Positions 1 through 11,449 of a stretch of 64,000 nt of DNA are shown one piece after another. Each line of letters begins with the position of its first letter. Position 1 is the first letter of the stretch. A program made the position numbers and the translations under genes. The stretch is from Homarus americanus. Lineage: Eukaryota; Arthropoda; Malacostraca; Decapoda; Nephropidae. The notes below the pieces were generated by a model. It was given only the letters and a program-made list of their open reading frames with translations. It was not told the DNA's origin and did no database searches. Where the stretch lies: contig NW_024748870.1 of assembly GCF_018991925.1 (NCBI RefSeq), positions 4,231,436 to 4,295,435 of the forward strand. The letters run 5' to 3'.

Positions 1-481
1 GCGAACAATTAAATGGTAAACTTTTAAATTGGTACAGTATTCTCCCACTCTTCTTTACACATGCATTCCACAATTTCTTTTATTTCTTAGAAGGGAAATT
101 TTATTCACTTTACATTTACGTTTAAAGTTTAGGGATGCATGTATATTGTGTTAAGTGAAGAGTACGGTATTTGTGTCATTTCAATACTGTCAAACAAGGA
201 AAAGACTACATGATAATAGCAAGCTGCTGTAAATTAATTGTTCTCCAACTATGCTGTGGTCATTATCATGGTAGCCAATCACAAACCCACATGAAACGAC
301 GTGGACAGCTATTATTTTATATACTGTATCCAAAATGAACAGACCATAGGAACTTGTCATGCAAGACTATCAAAATTATGTACATATTGCATTCTATGTA
401 ACATGCAGCCTCTGATGTAGCACTTGGGTTGTTTTTGTCTTTAAGGATATGGTAATTAGAGGTGCTGCAGCCAAATACCAT

Positions 482-1238
482 TGTAAAGGACCTGGGACTT
501 AGGGATAGAAATCCCTTACCAGGCTAATCAGGATCTTAATAAAGGAAAGTCAAGGACCATAGTTTTCCGAGGAATAACAAACAACCGTTTGAGATTGACA
601 TCTCTTTACTACAATAATATAACAAAACTCCGACACCACTCAAAAAACATTAAATAAAAATTAAGGCAGTCAACAGTTCATGGAGTCAAACAATTAATGG
701 AAGCAAACAATTAAAGGGAGCAAACAATTAATGGGAGTCAGCAATTAATAGAATCAAACAATTAATGGGAGTCAACAACTGATAGAATCAAACAATGAAC
801 AAATATTTCCTACGGCAGTGGCCCTGGGGGAAGGTTCTGGAACACGGTGATGCACACTCAGGGTAGGGAAGCGTCCGTTCAACTCCACACTCGAGCGACG
901 TCTTGAAATGGCAGGAGAACACAGGGACACAGACGGAATGAGATGAGCTGGCAGTCGTGGTATGCGGTAGTGGTAGATGACCAGAGAATTGACAGTCGAT
1001 AGGTGAAGGTCTGGGAACACAGCCCATGAGTCCAGGACCTATGATGAGATCACAGCCAGTATTTGACGGACAGCCGGGTAGCTAGATAGTGACTGTATGG
1101 CGGCTGGGTTGAATCTGCCGGTGACCCAGATAGACACTGCCGTTCTCACCTCTGTCCAACCGCCCCAAGTGTCGTCTGCACCAGCAAACGAGGGAGTAAG
1201 CAGCGGTAACGAGCAGGAAGATCTTTTCCGCCCCTATA
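482..1238. mobile_element. Solo-LTR-like insertion with 5-bp target duplication
   Basis: The right arm lacks this 757-bp block. There the sequence reads straight through at the equivalent of ...aaatacaatagatact. Here the block is flanked on both sides by ACCAT (477-481 and 1239-1243), a 5-bp target duplication typical of LTR elements. It starts TGTAAAGG and ends CCCCTATA, so only the left terminus is a canonical TG. It holds no coding sequence. The middle (about 668-800) is built of short imperfect repeats of the type agtcaacaattaatgg. The duplication and the empty site are seen; the solo-LTR identity is inferred. Confidence 0.6.
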
Positions 1239-2059
1239 ACCATAGATACTATATCCAGTAGTATACAACATTCACCTCCTGTTCTACAGATTGCTGGTTT
1301 GTGCTGCCCTGCACCTCTAGTTGAACCAGCAGTATATAAGTACCCATATTTAGTATGCTGTATCTGCACTGTCCCTATCATATTGTTAGACCTCTTGAAC
1401 CCATTTCAATTTTCATATAAAATAATGGTATGTACTTTATGAAAAAGTGGATCAGTTTATTTTTATTTTTTTATATATTTTTTTACAGTTGTGAATTATT
1501 TAATATATTGTGTACAGGATATCTAAATTGATTTTAAGAAAATGACAAATGATTGCAACATTTCTTCTTTTATTAAGAAGAGTTTAAACTTTTCTGTAAT
1601 TCTTGGCAGAATAGATCACAAAAATCAATAAATTAAAGTGTTAAGACTGATAACGACAGTGTGCTACTACATAGCACTATAACTACTGTATTAAGTACAG
1701 GTATATGAAAGTCTGTAATACTAGCTGACTCCCACTTTGGCATCTTCATCAGTTCCTATCAAAGCCCAATTTATCCATTATCCAGGGTCATGAAATCTAT
1801 CTGCCTTAATTTAATGAAAATAGTCTTCAAGGCTTTCAAATACTGTTACCCGAAATCAATGGGCAAGTTTCAATCACCAAGAACAGTATATGTGAACAAG
1901 ACAGCATTTAAAAATGGACTTCTGTCCTGAATTTTGTTTGAAAAATCTGGTAAGATATGTTAATACTGTAATTATAGTACATATCTCAGTGGCAAATGGA
2001 TCTCAGTCTATTGATAAATACTGGAAAAAAACAATTGTGTATACTTCAATATTAAAAGT

Positions 2060-2984
2060 CTAAAGGTTACTGCTGTCAACTTGTTGCTGAGAGAGTACAA
2101 TGGATTTTGCAAGAGCTGTAATATTTCCAGCACCGAAGCCAGTTGCACCACAACGTTGGATGATTTCCAAGAAAAATGTGTCTTCTTCAAAGATTGGCTT
2201 GGTGAACACTTGCATGAGGTATCTGCAAAAAAGTTGTAATAGTTATTAAAAATAAAAAGTAAACTTAAATATTTAATTGTAATTACAATATGTAGTTTAA
2301 TTTGACTACAATACATTTTCACCGATCACCTGTCTAAACCAAATATGAACAATGGCCTATTTTTCAATATGCTCGGTGTATACTGACTTCAACCCCTGCA
2401 CTCAAATATTTAAAGTTCAAGAAATCAATCTTTAGTATAGTTACTGTATTAAACTAATCATAGTTCGATGCTGTGTCTCAGAGTATGTTGATGACTTCAT
2501 TCGAAACACACCTCATCTACCTTTGTGACACTTCATTTAGTACTGTACTGCTTACCTCTTTTGACCAGGCATATCACTCTCTGCAAAGACATCTTTTTCT
2601 AAATCCAATAATATTCCCAGTTCTCGGAATAGCTCAATTTCCTCCCCATGGCCTGTATCTTCAATTTCTTCCAGTTTGATACCCTGTTGAGTAAAGATGA
2701 TTCCCATGTCTAAATTTCAAAGCCCAATTTGTTTAGTTTCTAGGCCTGCAGACTTTTAAATAATCATATTGCTACAGTATACAGATACATCATCATTTTT
2801 AAACAGCAGTGTATAGCGAATGCAAAACTCACCTCTTGATAATAAACTGCTGGAGGTTTCCTAAACAATACTCCATTATCATTCATATATTTGACAGTGG
2901 CTGTCATAGTTTGAGAGTGTAGCGCAATGTGCTGCACTCCGGGACCCTTGTGTGCTTCAAGGAAAGTGTTACATTGGCTGACAC
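2060..2984 (-). pseudogene. HPDL: HPDL-like gene, last three coding exons only (left copy)
   Basis: Three exons read on the minus strand: 2833-2984, 2556-2683 and 2060-2222. Introns are 149 and 333 bp with GT..AG ends, and the exon phases agree. The product is the C-terminal part of a two-domain vicinal-oxygen-chelate dioxygenase. The first exon has the second metal-ligand His in GVQHIAL. The last has the third ligand Glu in FFLEIIQR followed by [10 protein letters not shown]. The EDTFFLE..QR-GATGFG pattern fits HPDL better than HPD. HPDL is a mitochondrial enzyme known to turn 4-hydroxyphenylpyruvate into 4-hydroxymandelate for the ubiquinone headgroup. The N-terminal half is not in this window. 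A 5-nt difference from the right copy gives another C-terminus (ends SSNL). With no upstream exons nearby it may be a fragment, or its start may lie in the gap at 5377. Confidence 0.75.
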
Positions 2985-3406
2985 CTGAAAATATTAACAT
3001 GGAACCTCTTTTAGTATTATTAATTTCAAATGTATGGCATGTACTGCTTGGTAAAGTGTTGGATGAACCTTTCTTTTGATTAAAGCTTCAAATCTCAGTC
3101 TACACACATGTCCTTCATGTGAAAAACAGATTTGGATCATAAAACTGTAATGTTTCATTTAAATGTCACCAGACTGGTAATGAAAGCTGATGTTTATTTC
3201 ATTACACAGGGAGGTAAGGGCATTTTTTACACACGAACATCAAATGTTTTGAACAATATCATTTCTTACACATACACACTTCAAATATTCAGGTACACCT
3301 GTACAGTACAGTACTTTCACATTACTGTACTCATTTAGCAAAAGTTGTGATCTAATTTTCTCCATACACACACACACACACTGTCCATCTCAATACATTA
3401 CTATAC

Positions 3407-3747
3407 TAGGGTGTGTCATACGGAGGCGAATTTTTTTTTTAGTTTGAAAAATCGGCCCATGGTATTAATGATGTAGTTCTATGTGCAGAATCATGTGATA
3501 TCTTCAGATTTGAAAAGTTTTTATTTTTTGCTAGGTAAATTTTAACTTGAAATCTTATGAAAATTCAGTATTCCCACCCTTTTACCAACACCACTAAATA
3601 GCTTATTTAAAGTAAAGTAAATGTATCAGGTTAATTTATTAGGATGGAAATGATCCAGAATAGTGAAACGAATGATCTTGACATATTTATTAAATTTAAT
3701 ATTCCTTTAGAAAACAAAATCATCAAATACAAAAACCGGTTTTACGA
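3407..3747. other. Start of inverted-repeat spacer, no gene seen
   Basis: AT-rich sequence between the end of the left arm and the decayed transposase. A (CA)n run just inside the arm (about 3368-3381) is mirrored as (GT)n at 11050-11068. I see no HPDL-like upstream exon and no other feature. Confidence 0.5.
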
Positions 3748-5376
3748 CTACGACCCGGTGTTGCTGCACACCATAGAGAACATGTCTTTCTTGCTTCTGT
3801 TTCTACTCATCACCTCCCTGCTGACCACCTGAGCTCGGATGTAGCCTTCCCTCCTCTCCTGGCTGTACACGTGACTGCTGGCCTCGCTCACTTGCTGTAC
3901 ACAACGCTCTATACTCTGCTCTGGTGTGCGAGGGCCAGGCAGGGACATGCATGGGGTTGTCCATGAAAGCTCTGACTTGAACATTGGTGAGGCTGCAGGT
4001 AAGAGGGGGCTCACTGCCAGCCTGGATGTTATCCAAATCTATGAGATCAGTGAGGGTCTTGGCACCTAGATTGACTTCAGGAGTCTTCCTGACCCTGAAG
4101 GAATCGTCACCAGCTGATTCGTCATGCCCAGATCCTCTCATAAGTTTCATATCCAAGATCTTTTTGACTGCCACTCTTCTCTCCTCCTCATCCTTACTGC
4201 AGAGCATTGTCTGCAGAACTGTCTCGGGATGAGCATACCAGGAAGATCTCCTCACAGTCTGCTCCGCAATCTGAACAACCTTCCTTGGCTGACTCCTCAG
4301 GAGCTCAAGCTGGAAGAGAACATGCCTCGGACCTTCGGAGAACGATGACTTGACCTTGGTGTTGAACCAATTTGGCAAGTAGACACTCACGATGAATTGG
4401 ACAATAAGTCTCAGGTTGTGAAGCTGGTTCCTTTCAGTTTATGATGAGCGACCCAAATTCTGCAGAACCTGAGAGCCGTTGTGAGCCACCTAGAATGTGA
4501 GACTGGACCTATCTGCAGGTAAGCAAGTCTATCAGGCATGACCCCAGTTTTGATGGCACTGCAAATCATGTAACCATAGTACTGGTCAGTGCTCAGGTCG
4601 TCAATGACGGTATGTGCAAGCTCAACGAGTGGAGAGACCAACTGTGATTTTTTAAAGCTCGGATTTATTTTCTAACTCAGTGGCAGAGTCAGCATCTTGC
4701 CAGAGGACCAGACCATCTGTTGTTTGAAAAGTCTTGCCATCCAATGCCTGGATCAGATGTCTGAGTGGCAACTCGTTGGTGTGGAGGTCACAAACAATCC
4801 AGACCAGCTTCCTCCCAATCTTCCGCTCTATCCACTGTATGACCCCCCCTTGCCACCCTGTGTTCGTGTTGGTGCTGTCCTCTCCAATGGCCTGCAGGGT
4901 CTGGTCTACGTTCCTCTCTCTGAGCCAGTTCACAATGTTATCTGCCACTATCTCAGCTGGTTTCCCGATGTCATCTTTCTCTGGAGTGAAATGCCACAAA
5001 TACTTCCCTCCTGGTTCACTGCAGCAGGAGTAGTGTTCCTCCTTCACCATGGCAGGGAACAACTTGTCAGAATCTCCAACTTTCATGAACACTTTAGTGT
5101 CATCCCTTCTCCCATCAAAGAACAAACAATTGATTCCATTTTCTCTTATCCCTTTATCAAACCCCTCTTCTAGGTTACTGACAAGTTTCTCCTGAGCTCT
5201 CCTTACTTTGTTATGATCTATCACCTGGTGAACATCATCAGGTGTTATCAAACCACCGTCAATCCAGGCAGCTGTTGCTATCTCTGCAGTTTCTCTGAGA
5301 CCAGTGTGGTGTCGCATGCTGGCCAGAGCTATGCTCGGGATATCTTTCCTATTTCGATTCTTATGCCTGGAAGGTT
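3748..5376 (-). pseudogene. Decayed hAT-like transposase or related unassigned mobile-element protein
   Basis: Minus-strand coding segments at 5376-4652, 4641-4411, 4390-3803 and 4014-3748 read as successive pieces of one protein broken by stops and frameshifts. The reading frame is open into the N gap, so the N-terminus is missing. Visible features are GEDSTNTNTG followed about 25 residues later by a C-x2-H motif (CDLHTNELPLRHL). This spacing resembles the Asp plus C..H block in the RNase H fold of hAT transposases. The last two segments overlap in different frames around 3900-4010 (frameshift). I recall similar proteins as abundant uncharacterised ORFs in crustacean and cnidarian genomes, but this is memory and not a search. 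The superfamily assignment is tentative; the multi-copy, decayed character is clear. Confidence 0.5.
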
Positions 5377-5476
5377 NNNNNNNNNNNNNNNNNNNNNNNN
5401 NNNNNNNNNNNNNNNNNNNNNNNNNNNNNNNNNNNNNNNNNNNNNNNNNNNNNNNNNNNNNNNNNNNNNNNNNNNN
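5377..5476. other. Assembly gap (100 N)
   Basis: Exactly 100 N, the usual placeholder for a scaffold join of unknown size. It lies inside the spacer between the two inverted-repeat arms and cuts off the N-terminus of the hAT-like ORF and probably the 5' LTR of the gypsy element. Confidence 0.99.
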
Positions 5477-5797
5477 TCTATAATACCAATACGCCTCTCT
5501 CTCTCAGGAGGCTGCCGCTATATTCATGATATAATTGCATATTGATCTAATGTTACCGGAAGAGAGGGAGGAGAGTCAGCCTGGATAAGAAAAGAAGAAA
5601 AGAAAAGAAAAAGCATAATTTTCCACTGCTGCATCAGAAAACAGGACGTGCATCACTCAAGGCTCACAGAGGACTCAGTAAAATCCTCATTGGCTCTCAT
5701 CCATCGTCTGCACCATTAAATGGCCCGGTAGTGTGTATGCGAGGGAAGTTTAAGCTAACCGATAAGTCATCCATTATTTGAGAATGCAAAACACGAG
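5477..5797 (+). other. Leader region of gypsy element 1
   Basis: Sequence between the gap and the gag ATG. It has an A/G-rich stretch (about 5585-5612). I could not match it to the putative 3' LTR downstream and found no convincing primer-binding site, so the 5' LTR is presumably within or beyond the gap. Confidence 0.35.
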
Positions 5798-7336
5798 ATG
5801 TCCGACTACGACGATTTGCTGGGGAATTCAAATGAGGATTATGAGGAAGACGAAGCCTCACAGACCCTCCCACCCCCCCTCACGCCTCACACACCGGGCG
5901 CGCCAAATTCAAAGGATGGGAGCCAGGATATACGTCAGTTAATTCACTTCCTACAAGTTTCCCAAGAGAAGGAAGCCCAAAGACGTCAATTAGAGGAGGA
6001 AAAACGACGTCAAGAGGAATTGTCAAGACAGTCAGAGGAATCAGCTTACCGTCTTCAACTCCAACAACAACACCAAGCTGATAACCGCAAATTCCTGGAA
6101 CTATTGGAATTGCTGGCAACGAGGACGACTTCACCAGCTGCCACAACCAATTCGCCAGCTTCAGCCTCTTCATCTACCCTTCAGACAACGCCTCCTCACA
6201 CGTCACCTATCCCTCTTGGGTATGCCTCAGTGCCTTCTCAACCACCTGCTCCAGTCTCAACTCTCGTCGACCTCTCCGTGCCTCCTCCATTACCTGCCGT
6301 CTCGAGTACACCCCTGCACAGCAAGTCTTCAGTTTCCAGCCCCCCACCTCTTCAATCTGATGCAACATATCAAGTATACCGTCAATGGCGACGTCATTTC
6401 GAAGACTTTGCTGTTATGTCTGACCTCAACCGAATGCCCCCTCATAAACAACTCATCCAATTAAGATCGTGCATTTCCCTCGATGTTCAACGCCTCCTAG
6501 AGCACACGCTAGCCATTCCCCGTGACTCCCCCATGTCAGTGACAGAGGCTTTAAACGCCTTGCAGAGTCATTTCCGTGGCCTCCGCAATGAAGCTTTGCG
6601 TCGTGGGGAACTGCTATCCTGCAAACAAGCTTCTGGGGAATCATTCTCAGACTTCTACGCACGACTTAAGGACCTAGCAGCCGAGGTGGACCTATGTACA
6701 GGCGATCCTGTAACCTGTGCTGAGATCCAGCTCAAGATGATCTTGCTGATGGGTGTACGTGACGAGGACCTGCTTCAGAAACTCCTCACCCTCGACGCCG
6801 CCTCTTCCCTCACCGACTTTATCAACTGTTGCAGGTAATATGAGGCCACAAGAGAGGCTGCCTCAGCTATACACTCATCGCCGTCTCAAGTTCACGCCGT
6901 CTCCACCTACAAGAGGAATCAACGCCAGATGCAGACGGCGTCCTCTCCACAGCCCCCGTCACAGTCACCAGTTTCTTCTCCCGAATCCTGTAGACACTGT
7001 CAGCGCCAGCACGGCCCAGGAAAGTGCCCTGTGGCTGATGGTAAATGTCGAAACTGCGGGTTTCAAGGCCATTGGCCCCGCACAACTCGATGTCCTGCCA
7101 ACAAGGTCTCATGCAACGCTTGCAACAAGCAAGGACACTTCGCCAAGTGTTGCAGGTCCACCAAGAAGCCTCCATCTCCAGGTCAAAACTTCTCTTCACA
7201 GCCCGACAGAACGTCCACACCACCGTCTCCCAAGAACAACAAAGGATGCCGACGCGTGGATGATGCCTCGAGTGACAGGTACCCTAAGCCCGTCAATGTT
7301 CGTCTGTCCTACGGTGCCAATCTTCCAACCTCCTGA
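5798..7336 (+). pseudogene. Ty3/gypsy gag (capsid plus zinc-knuckle nucleocapsid) with one in-frame stop
   Basis: The frame opens at ATG 5798 and is open to 7336 except for one TAA at 6836-6838. The first 346 codons give an acidic start, a Gln/Glu-rich coiled-coil-like segment (about residues 55-105), a Pro/Ser/Thr-rich linker and a retrotransposon capsid domain (about 190-346). After the stop the same frame continues into Cys-rich nucleocapsid motifs, including C-x2-C-x4-H-x4-C in CNACNKQGHFAKCC. Gag packages element RNA into virus-like particles. The TAA falls just after the capsid domain and looks like a nonsense mutation. The frame ends in TGA at 7334-7336, overlapping the pol ATG as TGATG. 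Confidence 0.85.
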
Positions 7337-10300
7337 TGATACCTGACACAGGCATCACGGTGATTGGACCAACACACCTGGACGCCCTCAACATTCCCAG
7401 GAGTAGCCTGTCACCCACAGCCATGAAAGACCTGCTCACAGCGGACGGGTCCCCGATGTCTCCAGCTTTGGGTTGCTTCAAGGCAACACTACAGCTCGGT
7501 CCCAAGTCTTGCCTTGCCACAGTCCACGTCCATGAGGGCATCCAAACCCCTCTCTTGTCATGTGGCCATTGTCAGGACTTGGTCATCGTCTCATCCGAGT
7601 TCCCAAAGCCCATCCTCGCCGTGACACACCTCAACAGGTGTGCAGAGATACCTGTTTCAGCCATTACCACACCTGCTGCCGCCCGGGAGTTTTTTCTTCG
7701 TCAGTTCAGCGACGTCCTTGTCTCCAAGTCCAACCTCCAGAAGATGCCGCTCAAGAAGATGACAGGCCCCCCGATGAGAATCCACTTCAAGCCTGGCGCG
7801 ACGCCTTTCGCCATCCACACACCCAGGCCTATCCCCTTTGCCATACGGGACAAGGTGAAGGCGGAGCTCGATTCTCTGGTGCAGCAGGGGATCATCAGAC
7901 ACGCCGGTGAGGAGCCCTCCGAGTGGTGCCACCCTATGGTCTTGGCACCCAAGCCTGTAGGTGTTCGCATCACAGTGGACCTCACCCATCTCAACTCGCA
8001 GGTCTCCCGTCCCGCCCATCCATCGCCTACGCCCATCCAAGCAGTCCGCAGCGTCACCCCGTCTGCAAAGTTCTTTACCACGGCGGATGCACTACATGGG
8101 TACTGGCAAGTCGACCTGGCGGAAGAAGATCGCCACCTCACTACATTCATCACGCCCTACGGCCGCTTCCAACACTGCCGCGGACCCATGGGCTTCGCAG
8201 CAACGGGGGATGCGCACTGCCTCCGTGGGGATATGGCTCTGCAGGGTGTCACCAACTGCGTGAAGGTCGTAGATGACATCCTGCTCTTCGACGATGATCT
8301 CCCGGCCCACTTGAACCGAGTTCATCTGATGCTCACAAGATGTCGTGCCCATGGTATCACCCTGAACAAAGATAAATTTGTGGTTGCCGCCTTCCAAGTT
8401 AACTACTGCGGCTACAACATCTCGCCAGAGGGGATCTCAGCTGATGAGGAGAAGGTCAAGGCCATCAGGGACTTCCCTACTCCAGCGAACCTGACCGACC
8501 TTCGCTTGTTTATGGGCCTGGTAAATCAGCTGGCCGACTTCTCCCCTAAAATCGCCACATCAGCCCAACCTCTACGCCCCCTCATGAGCCCCAAGCGCTC
8601 TTTCCTCTGGACTCCTGACCACGACCTAGCGTTCAGGAATATTAAGAAGGCGTTGCTGTCACCACCAGTCTTGGCACCCTTCGACCCGTCCTTACCAGTG
8701 GTCCTCCAGACCGACGCCTCCCGTCTATACGGCCTCGGATATGCTCTCCTTCAAGATCACAGCCAGGGTAGACTGCGCTTAGGTCAGTGTGGCTCCAGGT
8801 TTTTGACCGACACGGAGACCAGATACGCCACCATCGAACTAGAGATGCTGGCAGTCGCCTGGGCTGTGGCCAAGTGCCGCCTTTACCTGTTCGGCCTTGG
8901 GCATTTCACCCTCATGACGGACCATCGCCCTCTCGTACCCATCCTCAATCACTACACGTTGGACGCCATCGAAAATCCTCGCCTCCAACGTCTCAAAGAG
9001 AAGACCGCCCCCTACGTCTTTACAGCTGTGTGGCGCGCCGGTAAGCTTCTGTGCATACCAGACGCCCTCTCCCGAGCCCCTGTTAGTCACCCCACACTTG
9101 AAGATGAAGTCGACTGTACCACGGCCGCGGCTCACGTTCGGTCTTTAGTGACACACACAGCCACTTCTCTTGCTGACAAGACGACGACGACGCCCTCCAT
9201 CGAAGACGATAGGACTCTCCAGGAGCTTCGCATCGCCACCGCTCAAGACCCGGCATACGTCCAACTCCCCGACTATGTCTCCGCTGGATTCCCCACCAAC
9301 CGCTACGACAATCGCGCCTCCGCCCTCCCCTTCTGGAAGCTAAGGGATAGCCTCTATGCGGACGGAGAGCTGGTGTTGTACGGCCCCAGGATCGTCATTC
9401 CCGCTGCCCTCTGCCGGCGCACCTTGTCCCGCCTCCATGACAGCCACCGCGGTGTTCAAGCCACCAGGCGCAGAGCCCGTCAGACCGTCTTCTGGCCTGG
9501 TATTGACGCCGATATTAGGAGCACGGTGGAGGCCTGTGAGCCTTGCCAGCAACTCCAGCCCAGCCAGCAACAAGAGCCGTACCTGTGCAATGACCTCCCG
9601 AAGCGACCCTTTGAGTCCGTGTCCGCCGACTTCTTTAATGTGGCCGGAAAGTCTTTCCTGGTGGTCGCCGACAGGCTCTCTGGATGGCCCGTGGTAGTTC
9701 CCTGTGGTCGGGACACCACCTCTTCCTGGGTCATCCGGATGTTCTGTTGCTTCTTCCGGGAAGTCGGAGTGCCTCTCCGCCTCCGAATCGACGGTGGGCC
9801 CCCGTTCAATAGCCACGAGTTCAAGAGCTTCGCCGAACGCTGGGGCGTCCACCACATCGTCACCTCCCCTCATTACCCGCAGGCGAATGGCCACGCCGAG
9901 GCAGCGGTAAAGTCCGTAAAATACCTCATCCTCAAGACAGCACCGACGGGGAACCTGGACTGCGAGGAGTTCGACAGGGGCCTACTGGAACTCCGTAACA
10001 CCCCTACCCCTGCCGGACGCTCTCCTGCCCAGGTGTTGTATGGCCGCCCCCTTCGTACTTGTGTGCCTGCCCACCCCCAGTCCTTCTTAGATGAATGGCA
10101 GATCAAGGCGGACGAGTGTGACCGCCGTGAGGCTGCCCGGATGGCCCAAGTGACAAGCCACTATGACGCCCACGCCCGCCCCCTTCCCAGGTTGACCGTC
10201 GGCCAGCAAGTACGAATCCAGGACCCGATGTCACACCGCTGGGACAAGGTCGGGGTCGTCATGGGCCGTGGCGAGTCCCGTTCGTACCAAGTCCGCCTCC

Positions 10301-10524
10301 CCAGTGGTCGTGTGTGGTGGCGAAACAGACGCCATCTCCGCCCAGTGCCATCCTCTAGTGACGAACCTTCCTCCCCATCCCCTGTGCCCCCTTGCCCAGA
10401 CCAGGAACGAAAGTCGTCAGTTGATCCTCCCATTGTCCCTCGCCGCTCCCCCCGACTCATGGAAAAAGAGTCCGTAGCCGCTCGAGATTGCACTACGAGC
10501 GTAAAGGGGGAGGGAGGTGTATAG
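7336..10524 (+). CDS. Ty3/gypsy pol (protease, reverse transcriptase, RNase H, integrase)
   Basis: An uninterrupted 1062-codon frame with the Ty3/gypsy domain order. The aspartic protease DTG is at residues 4-6, so the protease N-terminus must come from the upstream frame. The reverse transcriptase has its catalytic VVDD near residue 311. RNase H starts near TDAS (about 457). Integrase has a zinc-binding HHCC region (about 700-735) and catalytic Asp near 765, Asp near 818 and Glu near 853, followed by a basic C-terminal domain. No env-like ORF follows. All catalytic motifs look intact, so pol itself is not visibly decayed. The frame is -1 relative to gag and is open upstream of the ATG only from 7285. 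Expression could be by -1 frameshift or reinitiation, or the shift is a single-base mutation. Confidence 0.93.
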   Translation: MIPDTGITVIGPTHLDALNIPRSSLSPTAMKDLLTADGSPMSPALGCFKATLQLGPKSCLATVHVHEGIQTPLLSCGHCQDLVIVSSEFPKPILAVTHLNRCAEIPVSAITTPAAAREFFLRQFSDVLVSKSNLQKMPLKKMTGPPMRIHFKPGATPFAIHTPRPIPFAIRDKVKAELDSLVQQGIIRHAGEEPSEWCHPMVLAPKPVGVRITVDLTHLNSQVSRPAHPSPTPIQAVRSVTPSAKFFTTADALHGYWQVDLAEEDRHLTTFITPYGRFQHCRGPMGFAATGDAHCLRGDMALQGVTNCVKVVDDILLFDDDLPAHLNRVHLMLTRCRAHGITLNKDKFVVAAFQVNYCGYNISPEGISADEEKVKAIRDFPTPANLTDLRLFMGLVNQLADFSPKIATSAQPLRPLMSPKRSFLWTPDHDLAFRNIKKALLSPPVLAPFDPSLPVVLQTDASRLYGLGYALLQDHSQGRLRLGQCGSRFLTDTETRYATIELEMLAVAWAVAKCRLYLFGLGHFTLMTDHRPLVPILNHYTLDAIENPRLQRLKEKTAPYVFTAVWRAGKLLCIPDALSRAPVSHPTLEDEVDCTTAAAHVRSLVTHTATSLADKTTTTPSIEDDRTLQELRIATAQDPAYVQLPDYVSAGFPTNRYDNRASALPFWKLRDSLYADGELVLYGPRIVIPAALCRRTLSRLHDSHRGVQATRRRARQTVFWPGIDADIRSTVEACEPCQQLQPSQQQEPYLCNDLPKRPFESVSADFFNVAGKSFLVVADRLSGWPVVVPCGRDTTSSWVIRMFCCFFREVGVPLRLRIDGGPPFNSHEFKSFAERWGVHHIVTSPHYPQANGHAEAAVKSVKYLILKTAPTGNLDCEEFDRGLLELRNTPTPAGRSPAQVLYGRPLRTCVPAHPQSFLDEWQIKADECDRREAARMAQVTSHYDAHARPLPRLTVGQQVRIQDPMSHRWDKVGVVMGRGESRSYQVRLPSGRVWWRNRRHLRPVPSSSDEPSSPSPVPPCPDQERKSSVDPPIVPRRSPRLMEKESVAARDCTTSVKGEGGV
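10504..10517 (+). promoter_or_regulatory. Polypurine tract of gypsy element 1
   Basis: A purine run AAGGGGGAGGGAGG directly before TGTATAG, the expected position of the plus-strand primer immediately 5' of the 3' LTR. It overlaps the last codons of pol. Confidence 0.65.
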
Positions 10525-10942
10525 ATATGTAAATACCAAGATATGTGAACACGCCTGACGGCAAGACTCTGTTACCATTCATTGCACCATTTATTCACAT
10601 GTCTGTATTACTACATATTATTATAGCATGTCTGATATCTATGCTTATGTCTAATGCCTATGTTCATTTACTATGTCCCGATGTACTATGTCTGTACCGC
10701 GCTAGTCGAGTAACTAGAAGGTCTCATTTATTGTCCTAAGTAATGTCTAGCAACTCTCCCTGCCTAGCTAGCTAACTTCCCTCAGATCGGCCCAGGCCTG
10801 GTTACGACGAGGAGTTCCTTGTGCTGGCTCCTGTTTCTGTACCGGTCGGTTATCCTGCCAAGTCTTGTACTACTTATGGAATATATCTACTGCTCGTGCT
10901 CTGGAGTTTGAAGAACCTTGTCTAGGATTACATCCCACCACA
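10518..10942 (+). repeat. Putative 3' LTR of gypsy element 1
   Basis: Begins TGTATAGATATG straight after the polypurine tract and contains the pol stop codon. A possible end is CCCACCACA at 10934-10942. No second copy is visible because the 5' end of the element meets the scaffold gap, so the boundaries are inferred. 10943-11023 is unassigned sequence up to the start of the right inverted-repeat arm. Confidence 0.45.
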
Positions 10943-11449
10943 GATACCTGTCAAGGATGTGTCATATGTCAGTGCTGTATACAGTAATAGTACAGATATG
11001 CATATACAGTATGTACCTGTACTGTATAGTAATGTATTGAGATGGACAGTGTGTGTGTGTGTGTGTGTATGGAGAAAATTAGATCACAACTTTTGCCAAA
11101 TGAGTACAGTAATGTGAAAGTACTGTACTGTACAGGTGTACCTGAATATTTGAAGTGTGTATGAGTAAGAAATGATATTGTTCAAAACATTTGATGGTCG
11201 TGTGGAAAAAATACCCGTACCTCCCTGTGTAATGAAATAAACATCAGCTTTCATTACCAGTCTGGTGACATTTAAATGAAACATTACAGTTTTATGATCC
11301 AAATCTGTTTTTCACATGAAGGACATGTGTGTAGACTGAGAGTTGAAGCTTTAATCAAAAGAAAGGTTCATCCAACACTTCACCAAGCAGTACATGCCAT
11401 ACATTTGAAATTAATAATACTAAAACAGGTTCCATGTTAATATTTTCAG

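Larger units (their letters stand above)
1..3406. repeat. Left arm of large inverted repeat
   Basis: Reverse-complementing this stretch gives the backbone of 11024-24312. Matches include 1-60 with 24255-24312, 1340-1430 with 21175-21240, and 3350-3406 with 11024-11085. The HPDL-like exons align one to one. After removing the inserted elements each arm is about 2.6 kb. In one 152-nt exon I count about six differences, so divergence is a few percent. The arm runs off the window start, so the true repeat may be longer. It contains one insertion (482-1238) absent from the other arm. Confidence 0.9.
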
